This document shows positions 42,512 to 52,106 of a DNA stretch of 64,000 bases, piece after piece (within the stretch, counting starts at the first letter, position 1; the number at the start of each line of letters is the position of its first letter). The stretch spans positions 1,736,001 to 1,800,000 of the forward strand of contig NZ_CP026107.1 in the NCBI RefSeq assembly GCF_002902965.1, written 5' to 3'. The stretch comes from Paraburkholderia hospita (GTDB lineage: Bacteria > Pseudomonadota > Gammaproteobacteria > Burkholderiales > Burkholderiaceae). The position numbers and the translations under genes were made by a program. A model generated the notes under the pieces. The model was not told where the DNA came from. It did no database searches and was given only the letters and a program-made list of their open reading frames with translations.

Positions 42512-43494
42512 CAATGCCCTCGACACTGGTTATAAATCCCGAATGCATTCGCCTTGCAAGATACATATGTGTATGGATCACCCGTCATTGCCGCATAAAG
42601 TTTGCACTGCTCCAGACGCGCCTCGTATTCGGCAAAACATTCCGCCTCCTGCACTTCGCTTACACCGCGCCCGGCCATCGTCAATACGTTATCACTCTCA
42701 GGCAATACATCGAGTTTGAAGGACTGCGCATCGCTGAATCGAGTCGAACCGTCCGAGCCTTCTTCGTCAACGGCGAAATGGTCTGCCGCGTTGTTGGCAT
42801 GTATTGGCATGCCCTCGGCATCACTATTCTTCGAGCAAATGCCGGCTGTGAGCGCCGCCATCTCCGCCCACGCCGCCTTCAACTGCGCTTCCCGCGTAGC
42901 AGGATCGTATGGGCCTCTCAATACCGGCTCGCCGTTCGACACCGGCGGACCGGGACCGGCATTCTCGAAAGCGGCCCATTTTCCCCGGCCGAATCCGCCA
43001 GCGCTGCTGAACCCACTACCATTCGACGACCATCGCTCCGGCGCACAATCCGGGCGCATCACTCGCGGCAGAGCACGCCATTCCCGGTTGATAACGGGCA
43101 CGAGTCGCCCCGTAGCAACCGCTTCCCGCAGCGCTTTTTCGATACCTTTGTTATCGATCGGCAAGTTCCAGTGCACAACATCCAGCAGATCGCGCAGAAA
43201 CGAACGTACGACATCAAGTTCACGGTTACCGGTCGCCGTCCGCAGGTCCGAGCACGGCCGAAAGTAAAGATCGAAGTCGCGCTTATCCCGTTCGCGCTGT
43301 TTGCGCGCCTCTTCTTCCGCTTCGCCTCCAGCGTCGATCCGGAATGAGCACGACCCGTCGCGCGTCCAGCTATCCCGTCCGCCTAATGACGGCGACCTTC
43401 GCAGTTCCCGCGACAGCCGCCGATACTGCCACGCGGGATGCAGCGTACATTTCCACCCATTCTCCAGCGGTACATCGAGCGTATTCCATTGCAT
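42511..43494 (-). CDS. Hypothetical protein with four-cysteine C-terminus, candidate secreted effector/toxin
   Basis: A 327-residue protein, no signal peptide or membrane segment. The N-terminal half is Arg/Asp-rich (AEEEARKQRERDKRDFDLYF) and helical; a Gly-rich linker (GSGFSSAGGFGRGKW) leads to a C-terminal part ending with regularly spaced cysteines (AECFAEYEARLEQCKLYAAM, then YVSCKANAFGIYNQCRGH). Such C-terminal Cys-rich tails recur in polymorphic effectors of type VI-associated loci in proteobacteria; this is resemblance, not proof. It overlaps the 95-residue gene by one base. No VgrG, PAAR or Rhs gene adjoins, so it would be an orphan cargo. The ATG at 43494 lacks a clear ribosome site; a TTG at 43509 is the alternative. 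Confidence 0.55.
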   Translation of the reverse strand: MQWNTLDVPLENGWKCTLHPAWQYRRLSRELRRSPSLGGRDSWTRDGSCSFRIDAGGEAEEEARKQRERDKRDFDLYFRPCSDLRTATGNRELDVVRSFLRDLLDVVHWNLPIDNKGIEKALREAVATGRLVPVINREWRALPRVMRPDCAPERWSSNGSGFSSAGGFGRGKWAAFENAGPGPPVSNGEPVLRGPYDPATREAQLKAAWAEMAALTAGICSKNSDAEGMPIHANNAADHFAVDEEGSDGSTRFSDAQSFKLDVLPESDNVLTMAGRGVSEVQEAECFAEYEARLEQCKLYAAMTGDPYTYVSCKANAFGIYNQCRGH

Positions 43495-43594
43495 AGATAT
43501 CCGAATCAATCTCTGCAGAAAGAGACGGTATATCTAGCATGAAACTCAAGCCACTCTGTAAAACAAGGTAAAGGCGCAACGGACGCGCCGCCGC

Positions 43595-44518
43595 TCAATA
43601 CCCTTCCCGCGCCTCCCTCAACTCCCCCGCAATGAAATCGACAAACGTCCGAATCCGCGCCGACATCTGATGCCGTTGCGAATACACGGCAAAAATATCG
43701 GCACCCGGCGTCTCATACCCAGGCAGCACCTGCACGAGCCGCCCATCCGCAAGATACTCATTGATATCCCACTCCGCGCGCATCAGAACACCGTGCCCTT
43801 CGAGCGCCCACTTCACCGCGATCTCGCCGTCATTCGTCGTCAGATTGCCGTTGATGCGCACCGCCTCTGTCTTGCGCGCAGCGCCGCGCCCCGTCGCGAG
43901 CCGCCACACGCCATACGCTTCGTCGCCCTGCCGTATGCCGATGCAGTTGTGCCTCACCAGTTCGTGCGGGGTGAGCGGCACCCCATACTCGGCGATATAC
44001 GAAGGCGCCGCGCATAACAACCTGCGATTCGCCGCAAGCCGTCGCGCGACGACGCGGGTATCGGGCGGCTCGCCGAAGCGGATGCAGACGTCGAAGGCGT
44101 CGTCGGTGAGCGGCGGAGGCGTAACGGACAACTGCAACTGCACTGCGACCTGCGGATAACGGTTCACGAAACGCGAGATCGCCGGCGCCACATGACTGCG
44201 CCCAAACCCAAGCGTCGCATTCACTCGCAGCAACCCCTTCGGGCTCTTCTTCGCGCTGCCCAGCAGTTCGGACAATGCGTCGATCTCATCGAGTATCCGC
44301 CGCGCGTGCTCCAGGTACACCTCGCCTTCGGGCGTCAGCATCATCCGGCGCGTCGTCCGGTTCACGAGCGGCACGCCCGCGCGCTGCTCCATCTGCGTCA
44401 GACGCTTGCTCACGGCCGCGGGCGTCAAACCCAGTTCGCGCGCCGCCGCGCTCAGGCTGCCTGACGCGGCGAGCGTCGAGAAAAAGCTCAGATCGGTCGC
44501 TTGAACGGTCTCGGTCAC
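43595..44518 (-). CDS. LysR-family regulator divergent from tartrate/malate dehydrogenase
   Basis: A 307-residue LysR regulator with HTH at about 17-42 (LSAAARELGLTPAAVSKRLTQME), wing LVNRTTRRMMLTPEGE, and an effector domain with LLRVNATLGFGRSHVAPAIS. It belongs to the CrgA/DmlR-like subgroup; DmlR controls D-malate dehydrogenase in E. coli, and here the divergent gene is a tartrate/D-malate dehydrogenase, so a DmlR-like role is a reasonable inference. The 108-bp intergenic region holds A/T-rich stretches suitable for LysR sites but no standout palindrome. Confidence 0.87.
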   Translation of the reverse strand: MTETVQATDLSFFSTLAASGSLSAAARELGLTPAAVSKRLTQMEQRAGVPLVNRTTRRMMLTPEGEVYLEHARRILDEIDALSELLGSAKKSPKGLLRVNATLGFGRSHVAPAISRFVNRYPQVAVQLQLSVTPPPLTDDAFDVCIRFGEPPDTRVVARRLAANRRLLCAAPSYIAEYGVPLTPHELVRHNCIGIRQGDEAYGVWRLATGRGAARKTEAVRINGNLTTNDGEIAVKWALEGHGVLMRAEWDINEYLADGRLVQVLPGYETPGADIFAVYSQRHQMSARIRTFVDFIAGELREAREGY

Positions 44519-44626
44519 GGCTCGATTTGTGAATTGAAGTTAAAGATGCTTTGAGTTTAGCACCGGTTACTGCGCTTCCAGTTAGGTACAGTCAGCTCCA
44601 TTCCAAATCAATTGAAGGAGCGAGAC

Positions 44627-45709
44627 ATGAACACCTATCGCATTGCGACGATCCCCGGCGACGGCATCGGCAAGGAAGTCGTGCCGGCGGGCAAGGAAGT
44701 GCTGGAAGCGCTGGCGCGTACCAGCAACAGCTTCAAATTCGAGTTCGAAAACTTCGACTGGGGCGCCGACTACTACCGCGAGCACGGCGTGATGATGCCC
44801 GCCGACGGCCTCGACGCGATCCGCAACAAGGACGCCATCCTGTTCGGCTCGGCAGGCGACCCCGACGTGCCAGATCACGTGACGCTGTGGGGCCTGCGCC
44901 TGAAAATCTGCCAGGGCTTCGATCAATACGCGAACGTGCGGCCGACGCGCATTCTCCCCGGCATCGACGCACCGCTGAAGCGCTGCACGCCCGAAGACCT
45001 GAACTGGGTGATCGTCCGCGAAAACTCCGAGGGCGAATATTCGGGCGTCGGTGGCCGCGTGCATCAGGGTCATCCGATCGAAGCCGCCACCGACGTCTCC
45101 ATCATGACGCGCGCCGGCGTCGAACGCATCATGCGCTTCGCGTTCCGTCTCGCGCAATCGCGCCCCCGCAAGCTGCTCACCGTCATCACGAAGAGCAACG
45201 CGCAGCGCCACGCGATGGTGATGTGGGACGAAATCGCACTGCAGATTTCGAAAGAGTTTCCGGACGTCAAATGGGACAAGGAACTCGTCGATGCGTCGAC
45301 GGCACGCATGATCAACCGCCCGGCATCGCTCGACACCATCGTCGCGACCAACCTGCACGCCGACATCCTGAGCGACCTCGCCGCCGCGCTGGCGGGCAGC
45401 CTCGGCATTGCGCCGACGGGCAACATCGACCCGGAGCGCCGTTATCCGTCAATGTTCGAACCGATCCACGGCTCAGCGTTCGACATCATGGGCAAGGGTC
45501 TCGCGAATCCGATCGGCACGTTCTGGTCCGTCGTGATGCTGCTCGAGCATCTCGGCGAATTCGAAGCCGCAAAGCGTGTGATGAGCGCAGTCGAAACCGT
45601 CACCGCGGACCCGTCGCTGCATACGGGCGATCTTGGCGGCAAGGCGACGACGGCGCAAGTGACGGCAGCCGTCTGTGCGCTCGTCGAAAAGGTACCCGTA
45701 GCCGCATAA
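44627..45709 (+). CDS. Tartrate dehydrogenase / D-malate dehydrogenase (decarboxylating)
   Basis: A 360-residue member of the isocitrate/isopropylmalate dehydrogenase fold. The N-terminus YRIATIPGDGIGKEVVP and the substrate loop (WGLRLKICQGFDQYANVRPTR), the active site ENSEGEYSGVGG, and the metal/NAD segment (ATNLHADILSDLAAAL, then FEPIHGSAFDI) match TtuC/DmlA enzymes. These oxidise tartrate or decarboxylate D-malate with NAD and Mn2+. The ATG at 44627 follows GAAGGAGCGAGAC. It is followed by an MFS transporter of the tartrate type after a 170-bp gap with a hairpin, and is divergent from a DmlR-like LysR gene. Confidence 0.9.
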   Translation: MNTYRIATIPGDGIGKEVVPAGKEVLEALARTSNSFKFEFENFDWGADYYREHGVMMPADGLDAIRNKDAILFGSAGDPDVPDHVTLWGLRLKICQGFDQYANVRPTRILPGIDAPLKRCTPEDLNWVIVRENSEGEYSGVGGRVHQGHPIEAATDVSIMTRAGVERIMRFAFRLAQSRPRKLLTVITKSNAQRHAMVMWDEIALQISKEFPDVKWDKELVDASTARMINRPASLDTIVATNLHADILSDLAAALAGSLGIAPTGNIDPERRYPSMFEPIHGSAFDIMGKGLANPIGTFWSVVMLLEHLGEFEAAKRVMSAVETVTADPSLHTGDLGGKATTAQVTAAVCALVEKVPVAA

Positions 45710-45722
45710 CGCGCATGCAAAT

Positions 45723-45757
45723 CCGTTGTCGCGCGGCTTTCGCCGCCGCGACAACGG
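45723..45757. terminator. Intercistronic hairpin between dehydrogenase and transporter genes
   Basis: CCGTTGTCGCG pairs exactly with CGCGACAACGG across a short loop that itself contains CGGC/GCCG. No T-run follows, so it may act as a transcript stabiliser or partial terminator between the two genes of the tartrate unit. Confidence 0.6.
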
Positions 45758-45879
45758 GCGCAGCGAAAGGCGCGCCCAAAGGCTTCACGCACACAACAAC
45801 AACTGACCCGCAAACGGCAGACAACGCGTGAAGCCTGAATTGTCCGGCACAGCCGGCTCAACCTCCAAGGAGGAGACAC

Positions 45880-47190
45880 ATGCAACCCGAACTCGAATCG
45901 CGAGTATCGCGCAAGCTCATGCTACGGATCATTCCGTTCGTGATGCTGCTCTACTTCGTCAGCTTTCTCGATCGTGTCAACGTCGGTTTCGCCGCCATGA
46001 CGATGAACAAGGCAATCGGTCTTTCGCCGACGGCATTCGGCTTCGGCGGCGGGCTGTTCTTCATCGGCTACTTTCTGTTCGAAGTGCCGTCGAATCTCAT
46101 CCTGCATCGCGTCGGCGCAAGGCTCTGGATCGCGCGCGTGATGGTGACGTGGGGCATCGTGTCGGCGGCTTCGGCGTTCGTCACGGGACCGACCAGCTTC
46201 TATGTATTGCGCTTCGTGCTGGGCGTCGCGGAAGCGGGCTTCTTTCCCGGCATCATCCTGTATCTGAGCCTCTGGTTTCCGGGCAAGCAGCGCGCGGCAG
46301 CCGCTGCATGGTTCATGGCCGCTGCGCCGATCTCGACGGCCATCGGCTCGCCGATCTCCGGCGCGATCATGCAGTTGCCGCCGATGTTCGGCCTCGCCGA
46401 CTGGCAATTGCTTTACATCATCGAGGCCGTGCCCGCCGTCGTGCTCGGCTTCGTCGTGTTGAAGTTTTTGACCGACACACCGTCGAAAGCGCACTGGCTG
46501 AAGGACGACGAGCGCGAATGGCTGATCGCGAAGCTCAAGGCCGAAGCCGACGAGCGCAAAGGTCACTCGGGACATACGGCGGGCGCGCTGAGTGCGTTGC
46601 GCGATCCGCGTGTGCTCGCGCTTGCATTGATCTACTTCGGCACGTCGGCGGGTTTGTATACGCTTGGTCTGTGGGCACCGCTCATCATCCGGCAGTACGG
46701 GTTCAGCGCGCTGCAAACGGGCCTGCTGGCGGGCATTCCGAGCGTCCTTGCGGTGATTGCGATGGTGTTGTGGGCGCGGCACTCCGACCGGACTGAAGAA
46801 CGCACGTGGCACATCGTCATTCCTTGCGCGCTGGCGTGCATCGGCTTCATCTTCGCGGGTCAGGCAGGTACTGCGCTCTTGATCGTGCTCGCACTGGTGG
46901 TCGTCAATGTCGGCATCAGCGCGGCGAAGGCGCCGCTGTGGGCGATGCCGAGCATGTTCCTCTCAGGCGCAGGCGCCGCAGCGGGCATCGCGATGATCAA
47001 TTCGGTTGGCAATCTGGGCGGCTTCGTCGGTCCGTTTGCGATTGGCTGGCTCAAGAACGTGACGGGAGGATATGCAGCAGGCCTGTACGTGGTCGGCGCG
47101 ACGCTGGCCGTCTCGGCGGTCGTCACGCTGATGCTGAGCCGCAAGGCCGCGCAGCAACCCGCCACTGCCTGCATGCGGCACGATCATTGA
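45880..47190 (+). CDS. MFS transporter of the tartrate (TtuB) / ACS family
   Basis: A 436-residue, 12-helix major facilitator. The segment VMLLYFVSFLDRVNVGFAAM in helix one, FLFEVPSNLILHRVGARLW, and GVAEAGFFPGIILYLSLWFP are the anion:cation symporter pattern shared by TtuB and phthalate permeases. The ATG at 45880 follows AAGGAGGAGACAC, a strong ribosome site. It follows the tartrate/malate dehydrogenase gene and should import its substrate by proton symport. The C-terminus (RKAAQQPATACMRHDH) is intact and a GC-rich hairpin follows. Confidence 0.88.
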   Translation: MQPELESRVSRKLMLRIIPFVMLLYFVSFLDRVNVGFAAMTMNKAIGLSPTAFGFGGGLFFIGYFLFEVPSNLILHRVGARLWIARVMVTWGIVSAASAFVTGPTSFYVLRFVLGVAEAGFFPGIILYLSLWFPGKQRAAAAAWFMAAAPISTAIGSPISGAIMQLPPMFGLADWQLLYIIEAVPAVVLGFVVLKFLTDTPSKAHWLKDDEREWLIAKLKAEADERKGHSGHTAGALSALRDPRVLALALIYFGTSAGLYTLGLWAPLIIRQYGFSALQTGLLAGIPSVLAVIAMVLWARHSDRTEERTWHIVIPCALACIGFIFAGQAGTALLIVLALVVVNVGISAAKAPLWAMPSMFLSGAGAAAGIAMINSVGNLGGFVGPFAIGWLKNVTGGYAAGLYVVGATLAVSAVVTLMLSRKAAQQPATACMRHDH

Positions 47191-47208
47191 TCGTTTCTAA
47201 ATGAACAC

Positions 47209-47238
47209 GGGCCGGTCCGACGGAAACGTCACCGGCCC
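47209..47238. terminator. Bidirectional hairpin between ttuB-like transporter and csbD-like gene
   Basis: GGGCCGGT (47209-47216) pairs exactly with ACCGGCCC (47231-47238). It overlaps the last codons of the csbD-like gene and follows the transporter stop, between convergent genes. Neither side has a strong T-run. Confidence 0.6.
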
Positions 47239-47408
47239 ATCCTTCTGATCTTCTCCTTCCCGTCGCCGAACGCTTTGCGAGCCGTCCCCGTAGCCTGTTG
47301 CAAATCGCCCTTCAGTTGCTGCGTGCGATTGCCCGTTACCTTGCCGACCACCTCGTTGACCTTGCCCTTCACCTGCTGTGCAACCCCTTTGATCTGATCG
47401 CGGTTCAT
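47229..47408 (-). CDS. CsbD-family stress-response protein
   Basis: A 59-residue protein, MNRDQIKGVAQQVKGKVNEV..., with the defining CsbD pattern (KGKVNEVVGKVTGN, LKGDLQQATGTARKAFGD). CsbD proteins are small, hydrophilic and induced in general stress or stationary phase; the molecular role is unknown. The start at 47408 follows GGGAGAGCGAC. It stands alone between convergent transporter and GGDEF-EAL genes. Confidence 0.92.
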   Translation of the reverse strand: MNRDQIKGVAQQVKGKVNEVVGKVTGNRTQQLKGDLQQATGTARKAFGDGKEKIRRMGR

Positions 47409-47557
47409 GTCGCTCTCCCTGTCGATTAGCGCATAGGCGCCATCGGAGTAAGTGACATGCAATTCACGCGCCAACGCTTGCTGTAGCCGTGTAGCGCGTT
47501 TCAAGCCCGGCACGAAAGCGTTTTCATGACAACGCGCCGGTAACTTATACCAACGCA

Positions 47558-50500
47558 TCATTCGACATCCGCCGCAACCCGCTGCGCGGCCCACGTCTCC
47601 AGTTCTTCAGCCGATATCGCCGGCGAATACAGGAATCCCTGCAACTCATCACAACCGATGCTACGCAGCGTGTTCGCTTCGTCCTCGTTTTCGACGCCCT
47701 CCGCGACCACGCGCAGACCCAACTCATGCCCAAGCTCGATGATCGCCTTGATGACGGCCAGATCGGCCGGCGCATCGAGCATGTCGCGAACGAACGCCCT
47801 GTCGATCTTCAATCGATCCAGCGGAAAACGGTTCAAATAGCTAAGGCTCGAATAGCCCGTGCCGAAATCGTCGAGCGATAGCTTCACGCCAAGCGCGCGT
47901 ATCGCGCGAATCGCTTCGAGATAGTTCTCCGCGCTATCCATCAACACCGTTTCAGTGATTTCGAGTTCCAGCCGCTGCGGCGCGACGCCATGCATCGCGA
48001 GACTGCGCCGCAACGTGTCGACGATATCCGCGTCGCGCAACTGGATCGCCGACAGATTGATCGACATGCGCAACTCGCCCATCTCGTCGTCGCGCCAGCG
48101 CGCGAGTTGCCGGCACGCTTCGTCTATCACCCATGCGCCGATCGGAATGATCAGCCGCGTCTCTTCGGCGATGGGAATGAACTGCGCGGGCGTCACCGCG
48201 CCGAGTTGAGGATGGGTCCAGCGCAGCAAGCCCTCGACACTGACGAGCGCGCCCGTTTGCGCATCGAGACACGGTTGAAAAGCCAGCCGCAGTTCGTGCC
48301 GTTCGATAGCTGTGCGCATGCAGGCTTCGAGCGTGAGCCGCTGGCGCGCGCGCTCCGCCATATCCGGCGAGAAGAACTTCACGAGGTTGCGCCCCGCTGC
48401 CTTCGCCTGATACATCGCGGCATCGGCGTTCTGCATCAGCGTTTCGATGTCCGTGCCGTCGTCGGGATAGAGCGCGACGCCCGCGCTGCACGCGACCTGC
48501 AGCGTGACGCCGCCGATCGCATGCGGCTCGCGCACGAGCGGCAGCAGACGTTCGTCGATGGTGCGCGCAACATCGGCCGCGCTGCCCGCATCCGCGAGAA
48601 TCATTGTGAACTCGTCGCCGCCCAGCCGGCTCACGGTATCGCTGCTGCGCACGGCCTGCACGAGACGCCGCGAAACGGAACGCAGCAAGCCATCGCCGAT
48701 ATGATGGCCGAGCGAATCGTTGATGTCCTTGAAGCGGTCGAGGTCGATGAAGAGCACGGCCACGCGTTGTTGAGCATGCTTCGCGTGTTCGAGCGCCACG
48801 CCCAGCCGTTTCGTGAAGAGCGCGCGGTTCGGCAATTCGGTCAACACGTCGTGCTCGGCGAGAAACTCGATGCGCGCCTCGCTTTTCTTACGGTCGGTGA
48901 TGTCGATCAGTGTGCAGATGTAGTGCGACACGCTGCCGCGTTTGTCGCGCACCGCGCTGATCATCAGCCACGCGGGATAATCGCCGCCTTGTCGCCGCCG
49001 GATCTGCGCTTCGCCGTTCCATGAACTCGAACGGTCGACAAGCGTCGCGAGCGCCGTGATCACCGCGCCGCCATTCGCGCCAGCGACGATGAACGCGGGC
49101 GGCTGGCCCGCGATATCTTCTGCACGGTAACCCGTCGCGCGATAGAACGACGCGTTGGCCGTCAGCAAACGCCGCTCCTGGTCGAGGATCAGGATCGCTT
49201 CGGAAGAAGCCTCGAATACCTTCGCCCACAGTTCGAGCCGCTGCTCCATCAGCTTGATCTGGTTGATCGGCGTGAACGCCGTCAGCACGGCGTCGCGGCC
49301 CTGGAAGTTCAGACGCCGCGCGGACAGCATCGCCCACGTCGGTTCGGTGCTCGCTTTCCAGCGCACCTCGAATTCGTCGACGGCATCGCGATCGGACAAC
49401 TGCTGGAAAAAGCGCGCGCGCACCGACGAATCGAGACCATACGCCCACGGGTCGGTCGTGACGCCGTTGAGCCAGTACAGCGCGGGCTGGTTCGCGTGCA
49501 GCACTTCATGACCGGGCACGGCCGTCACCATCATCGGCACGGGCGTCGATTCGACGAGCGAATGCTGCGCGGCGGCCGCGCGCGCCGTCGCCGCGAGTTC
49601 CTTCTGCACGTCGCGCTCGCGGTCGAGCTGTTCGAGCATTTCGTTGAAGCCGCGCACCAGTTGACCGATTTCATCCTGGCTGTGCCAGCTTGCGCGCACG
49701 GTGTGATCGCCCGTTCTGCGCACCGTGTCCATCACGCGCGCAAGCTGGCGCAGCGGCCGTGAAATCTGCTGCGCGACGAAATACACCATGCCGAGAATGC
49801 TGCACAACAGGAAGAGCGCGGTGCCCAGATGCAGCCACATGCGCGAGAAGAGTCCGCGCACGCGTGCGTGCAACAGATCGTCGAGCTGATCCGCCGTGCT
49901 GCGCCACGTATCCTGCACGCTGGCTACGAGCGTCTGCTGCTGCACGTCGACGATCGACAGCAGCGTGGGATCGACCTCGCCGTTGCTGTCGACGATGATG
50001 CGCGCCGCGTGCCGGTACGATTCGACGGCCGTGAGCATGCGCGCCATCGACGGCCCGAGCGTCGAATCGAGCGCGTGATTGGCCGCGCCCGCTTCGGAAA
50101 AGTCAGAGCGCAGACCCTGCAGCACGGCATCGAGTTGCCCTTCGAGCACGAGATAGCGCGTGCGCAGTTCGTCGTGCGAGCGCACGGCGTGCACGCCTTC
50201 GTGCCCTTCGTGTAATTGCCGGCCAATCCGGTTCACGGATTCGAGCAGCGCTGGATAACGCAGGATCGACAGCGACATCGCGTAGTAGCTGTCGAGGTCG
50301 GGATCGAGAATCAGGTTCGACTGATTGCCGACGCGTGTCACGAGTTCGCGGCATGCTTCGAGCGCTTCGTTGATTTGCGCGGCAGTAGGCTGCGCTTCGC
50401 GCGCCAGCACGTCCAGCGCGGCGCGCACGCGCGCGTTCAGCCCGGCGCTTTCAAGATGCGCGCCGTAGCGCGCTTCCGTGCTGGCGAGATCCGTTTGTGC

Positions 50501-50752
50501 ATTCTTCAGGCGGGCAGCGGGTGGACGCTGTCCCGCGCCCGCCATCGCTACGTCGATCAAGGCATCGCGCACGGTGCCGATATACGCGTTGCCGACGATC
50601 TCCTTGTTCGAGAAGTCGATCGAAATGTACTTCTCGTGAATGAGGATGCCGCTGATGTACACCACAGCCGTCAAATCGAGCAGATAGATCAGCAGCAGCT
50701 TGCGGCCCACGCGCAGACGCGCAAGCAGACGGAAGATTGGATTGCGCTTCAT
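47558..50752 (-). CDS. Membrane-bound GGDEF-EAL protein with HAMP and PAS domains
   Basis: A 1064-residue c-di-GMP enzyme. Two membrane segments (about 15-35 and 305-330) flank a four-helix-like periplasmic sensor of about 270 residues. Then come HAMP (RPLRQLARVMDTVRRTGDHTV), two PAS domains with PAC ending ICTLIDITDRKKSE, GGDEF with intact RLGGDEF, and EAL with VEGLLRW, ESAENY-type context DDFGTGYSSLSYL and KIDRAFV. All main catalytic residues are present, so both synthesis and breakdown of c-di-GMP are possible; which one dominates cannot be told. Starts at 50752 or GTG/ATG around 50794-50797 are possible. No functional partner gene is adjacent. Confidence 0.9.
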   Translation of the reverse strand: MKRNPIFRLLARLRVGRKLLLIYLLDLTAVVYISGILIHEKYISIDFSNKEIVGNAYIGTVRDALIDVAMAGAGQRPPAARLKNAQTDLASTEARYGAHLESAGLNARVRAALDVLAREAQPTAAQINEALEACRELVTRVGNQSNLILDPDLDSYYAMSLSILRYPALLESVNRIGRQLHEGHEGVHAVRSHDELRTRYLVLEGQLDAVLQGLRSDFSEAGAANHALDSTLGPSMARMLTAVESYRHAARIIVDSNGEVDPTLLSIVDVQQQTLVASVQDTWRSTADQLDDLLHARVRGLFSRMWLHLGTALFLLCSILGMVYFVAQQISRPLRQLARVMDTVRRTGDHTVRASWHSQDEIGQLVRGFNEMLEQLDRERDVQKELAATARAAAAQHSLVESTPVPMMVTAVPGHEVLHANQPALYWLNGVTTDPWAYGLDSSVRARFFQQLSDRDAVDEFEVRWKASTEPTWAMLSARRLNFQGRDAVLTAFTPINQIKLMEQRLELWAKVFEASSEAILILDQERRLLTANASFYRATGYRAEDIAGQPPAFIVAGANGGAVITALATLVDRSSSWNGEAQIRRRQGGDYPAWLMISAVRDKRGSVSHYICTLIDITDRKKSEARIEFLAEHDVLTELPNRALFTKRLGVALEHAKHAQQRVAVLFIDLDRFKDINDSLGHHIGDGLLRSVSRRLVQAVRSSDTVSRLGGDEFTMILADAGSAADVARTIDERLLPLVREPHAIGGVTLQVACSAGVALYPDDGTDIETLMQNADAAMYQAKAAGRNLVKFFSPDMAERARQRLTLEACMRTAIERHELRLAFQPCLDAQTGALVSVEGLLRWTHPQLGAVTPAQFIPIAEETRLIIPIGAWVIDEACRQLARWRDDEMGELRMSINLSAIQLRDADIVDTLRRSLAMHGVAPQRLELEITETVLMDSAENYLEAIRAIRALGVKLSLDDFGTGYSSLSYLNRFPLDRLKIDRAFVRDMLDAPADLAVIKAIIELGHELGLRVVAEGVENEDEANTLRSIGCDELQGFLYSPAISAEELETWAAQRVAADVE

Positions 50753-51238
50753 GGCATGCGCGCCGCCGCGTACGACATCGAACGAGTCACACATCACTCC
50801 CGGTCAGTGGAAGGTGAAAAACAGGCCCGCACGCCTCGATAAGGCCGCTCGCCACTACGGCATATCGGCGCATCGTATCGCGACTTTAGCGTTTGCTGAA
50901 TAATCCCTTCGACGGTGCGCGAATGCTGCGCGCAGGTGCAGAAAACAAGGGGTTTTTAGTCGGTTCGCACCAAGGTATGTCACGCGTTGCGCGTATTGCT
51001 TAAACCGCATCGAGCATATGCAAGAGGTGGTCCGTACACCCGACCGCAGGGGTCTTCGCCAACACATGAACCGCTAGGCGCAACGCGGGATAGATATGCA
51101 TCAGCCGTTCATATTCGACTATTGCTTTCGCGAGTTCATGACGGCGCAACGACTTTCGTGCGAACGTGAAAACGGTTTTGGCTGCATGATATGTGTTCGC
51201 ATGTGAGCAGATGCACCCGGCTGCGACAAGGAGACATC
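50753..51238. other. Divergent intergenic region, no gene seen
   Basis: This 486-bp stretch separates the GGDEF-EAL and GNAT genes. It has several short frames, none with a good ribosome site or family likeness. It probably holds both promoters. No convincing dyads, terminator or RNA gene were noted. Confidence 0.6.
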
Positions 51239-52102
51239 ATGAACGAAGCGACGGACGCGCCGCGCGACTTCATCGTTCGCACGATGAACGCCGATGAAGT
51301 GAATCTCGCCATCGAATGGGCCGCGCATGAAGGATGGAATCCAGGCTTGCACGATGCGCACGTCTTTCGTGCCGCCGACCCGGACGGGTTCTTCATCGGC
51401 GAATTGCAAGGCGAACCGGTCGGCTCGATTTCAGCCGTCGCCTACGACGCGCATTTCGGCTTCATAGGCCTGTATATCGTGAGGCCGGAGTTTCGCGGCA
51501 AGGGACTCGGCTTGCGCATCTGGCAGCATGGCATTGCGTATCTCGGCAAGCGCAACGTTGGACTCGATGGCGTGGTCGCGCAGCAACCGAATTACAGGAA
51601 GTCGGGATTTCAGCTCGCGTACCGGAACATACGCTTTCAGGGTGTGGCCGAGGCCGACGTGACGAACCACCCTTCACTCGTCGATGCGCACCAGTTGCCT
51701 TTCGACAAGCTGGCCTCGTATGACCAGCGGTTCTTTCCCGCGCCGCGCGAAGCCTTTCTGCGCGCATGGACCGATCAAGCGGATGCCGTCGCGCTCGCAA
51801 GCGTCCGCGAAGGCCACATCAGCGGCTACGGCGTGCTTCGCCGATGCCGCGAAGGACGAAAGCTCGGACCGCTATTCGCCGACGACGCGCAAACAGCCGA
51901 AGCCCTGTTCACTGCGCTCATCGCGCACTGCCCCGGCGAGACCGTCGCGCTCGACGTGCCCGAGCTGAACACGGCGGCCATCGCGCTCGCCGAACGGCAT
52001 CGTTTGACGAGCGTGTTCGAAACGGCGCGCATGTACACGAAGCGCGCGCCGGACATACCGCTTGCGCGGCTTTATGGCGTGACTTCGTTCGAACTCGGTT
52101 GA
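51239..52102 (+). CDS. GNAT-family N-acetyltransferase (two-domain)
   Basis: A 287-residue acetyltransferase. The N-terminal GNAT domain shows EPVGSISAVAY, IVRPEFRGKGLGLRIW (the acetyl-CoA pyrophosphate loop R/QxxGxG/A) and GVVAQQPNYRKSGFQLAYR. A second, C-terminal domain follows (ISGYGVLRRCREGRKLGPLFADDAQ) as in the YitH/Acetyltransf_18 architecture. Acceptor unknown. The ATG at 51239 follows AAGGAGACATC; the frame is open 16 codons further, but without family likeness. Converges tightly (4 bp) on the 3-hydroxybutyryl-CoA dehydrogenase gene. Confidence 0.88.
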   Translation: MNEATDAPRDFIVRTMNADEVNLAIEWAAHEGWNPGLHDAHVFRAADPDGFFIGELQGEPVGSISAVAYDAHFGFIGLYIVRPEFRGKGLGLRIWQHGIAYLGKRNVGLDGVVAQQPNYRKSGFQLAYRNIRFQGVAEADVTNHPSLVDAHQLPFDKLASYDQRFFPAPREAFLRAWTDQADAVALASVREGHISGYGVLRRCREGRKLGPLFADDAQTAEALFTALIAHCPGETVALDVPELNTAAIALAERHRLTSVFETARMYTKRAPDIPLARLYGVTSFELG

Positions 52103-52106
52103 TGCA

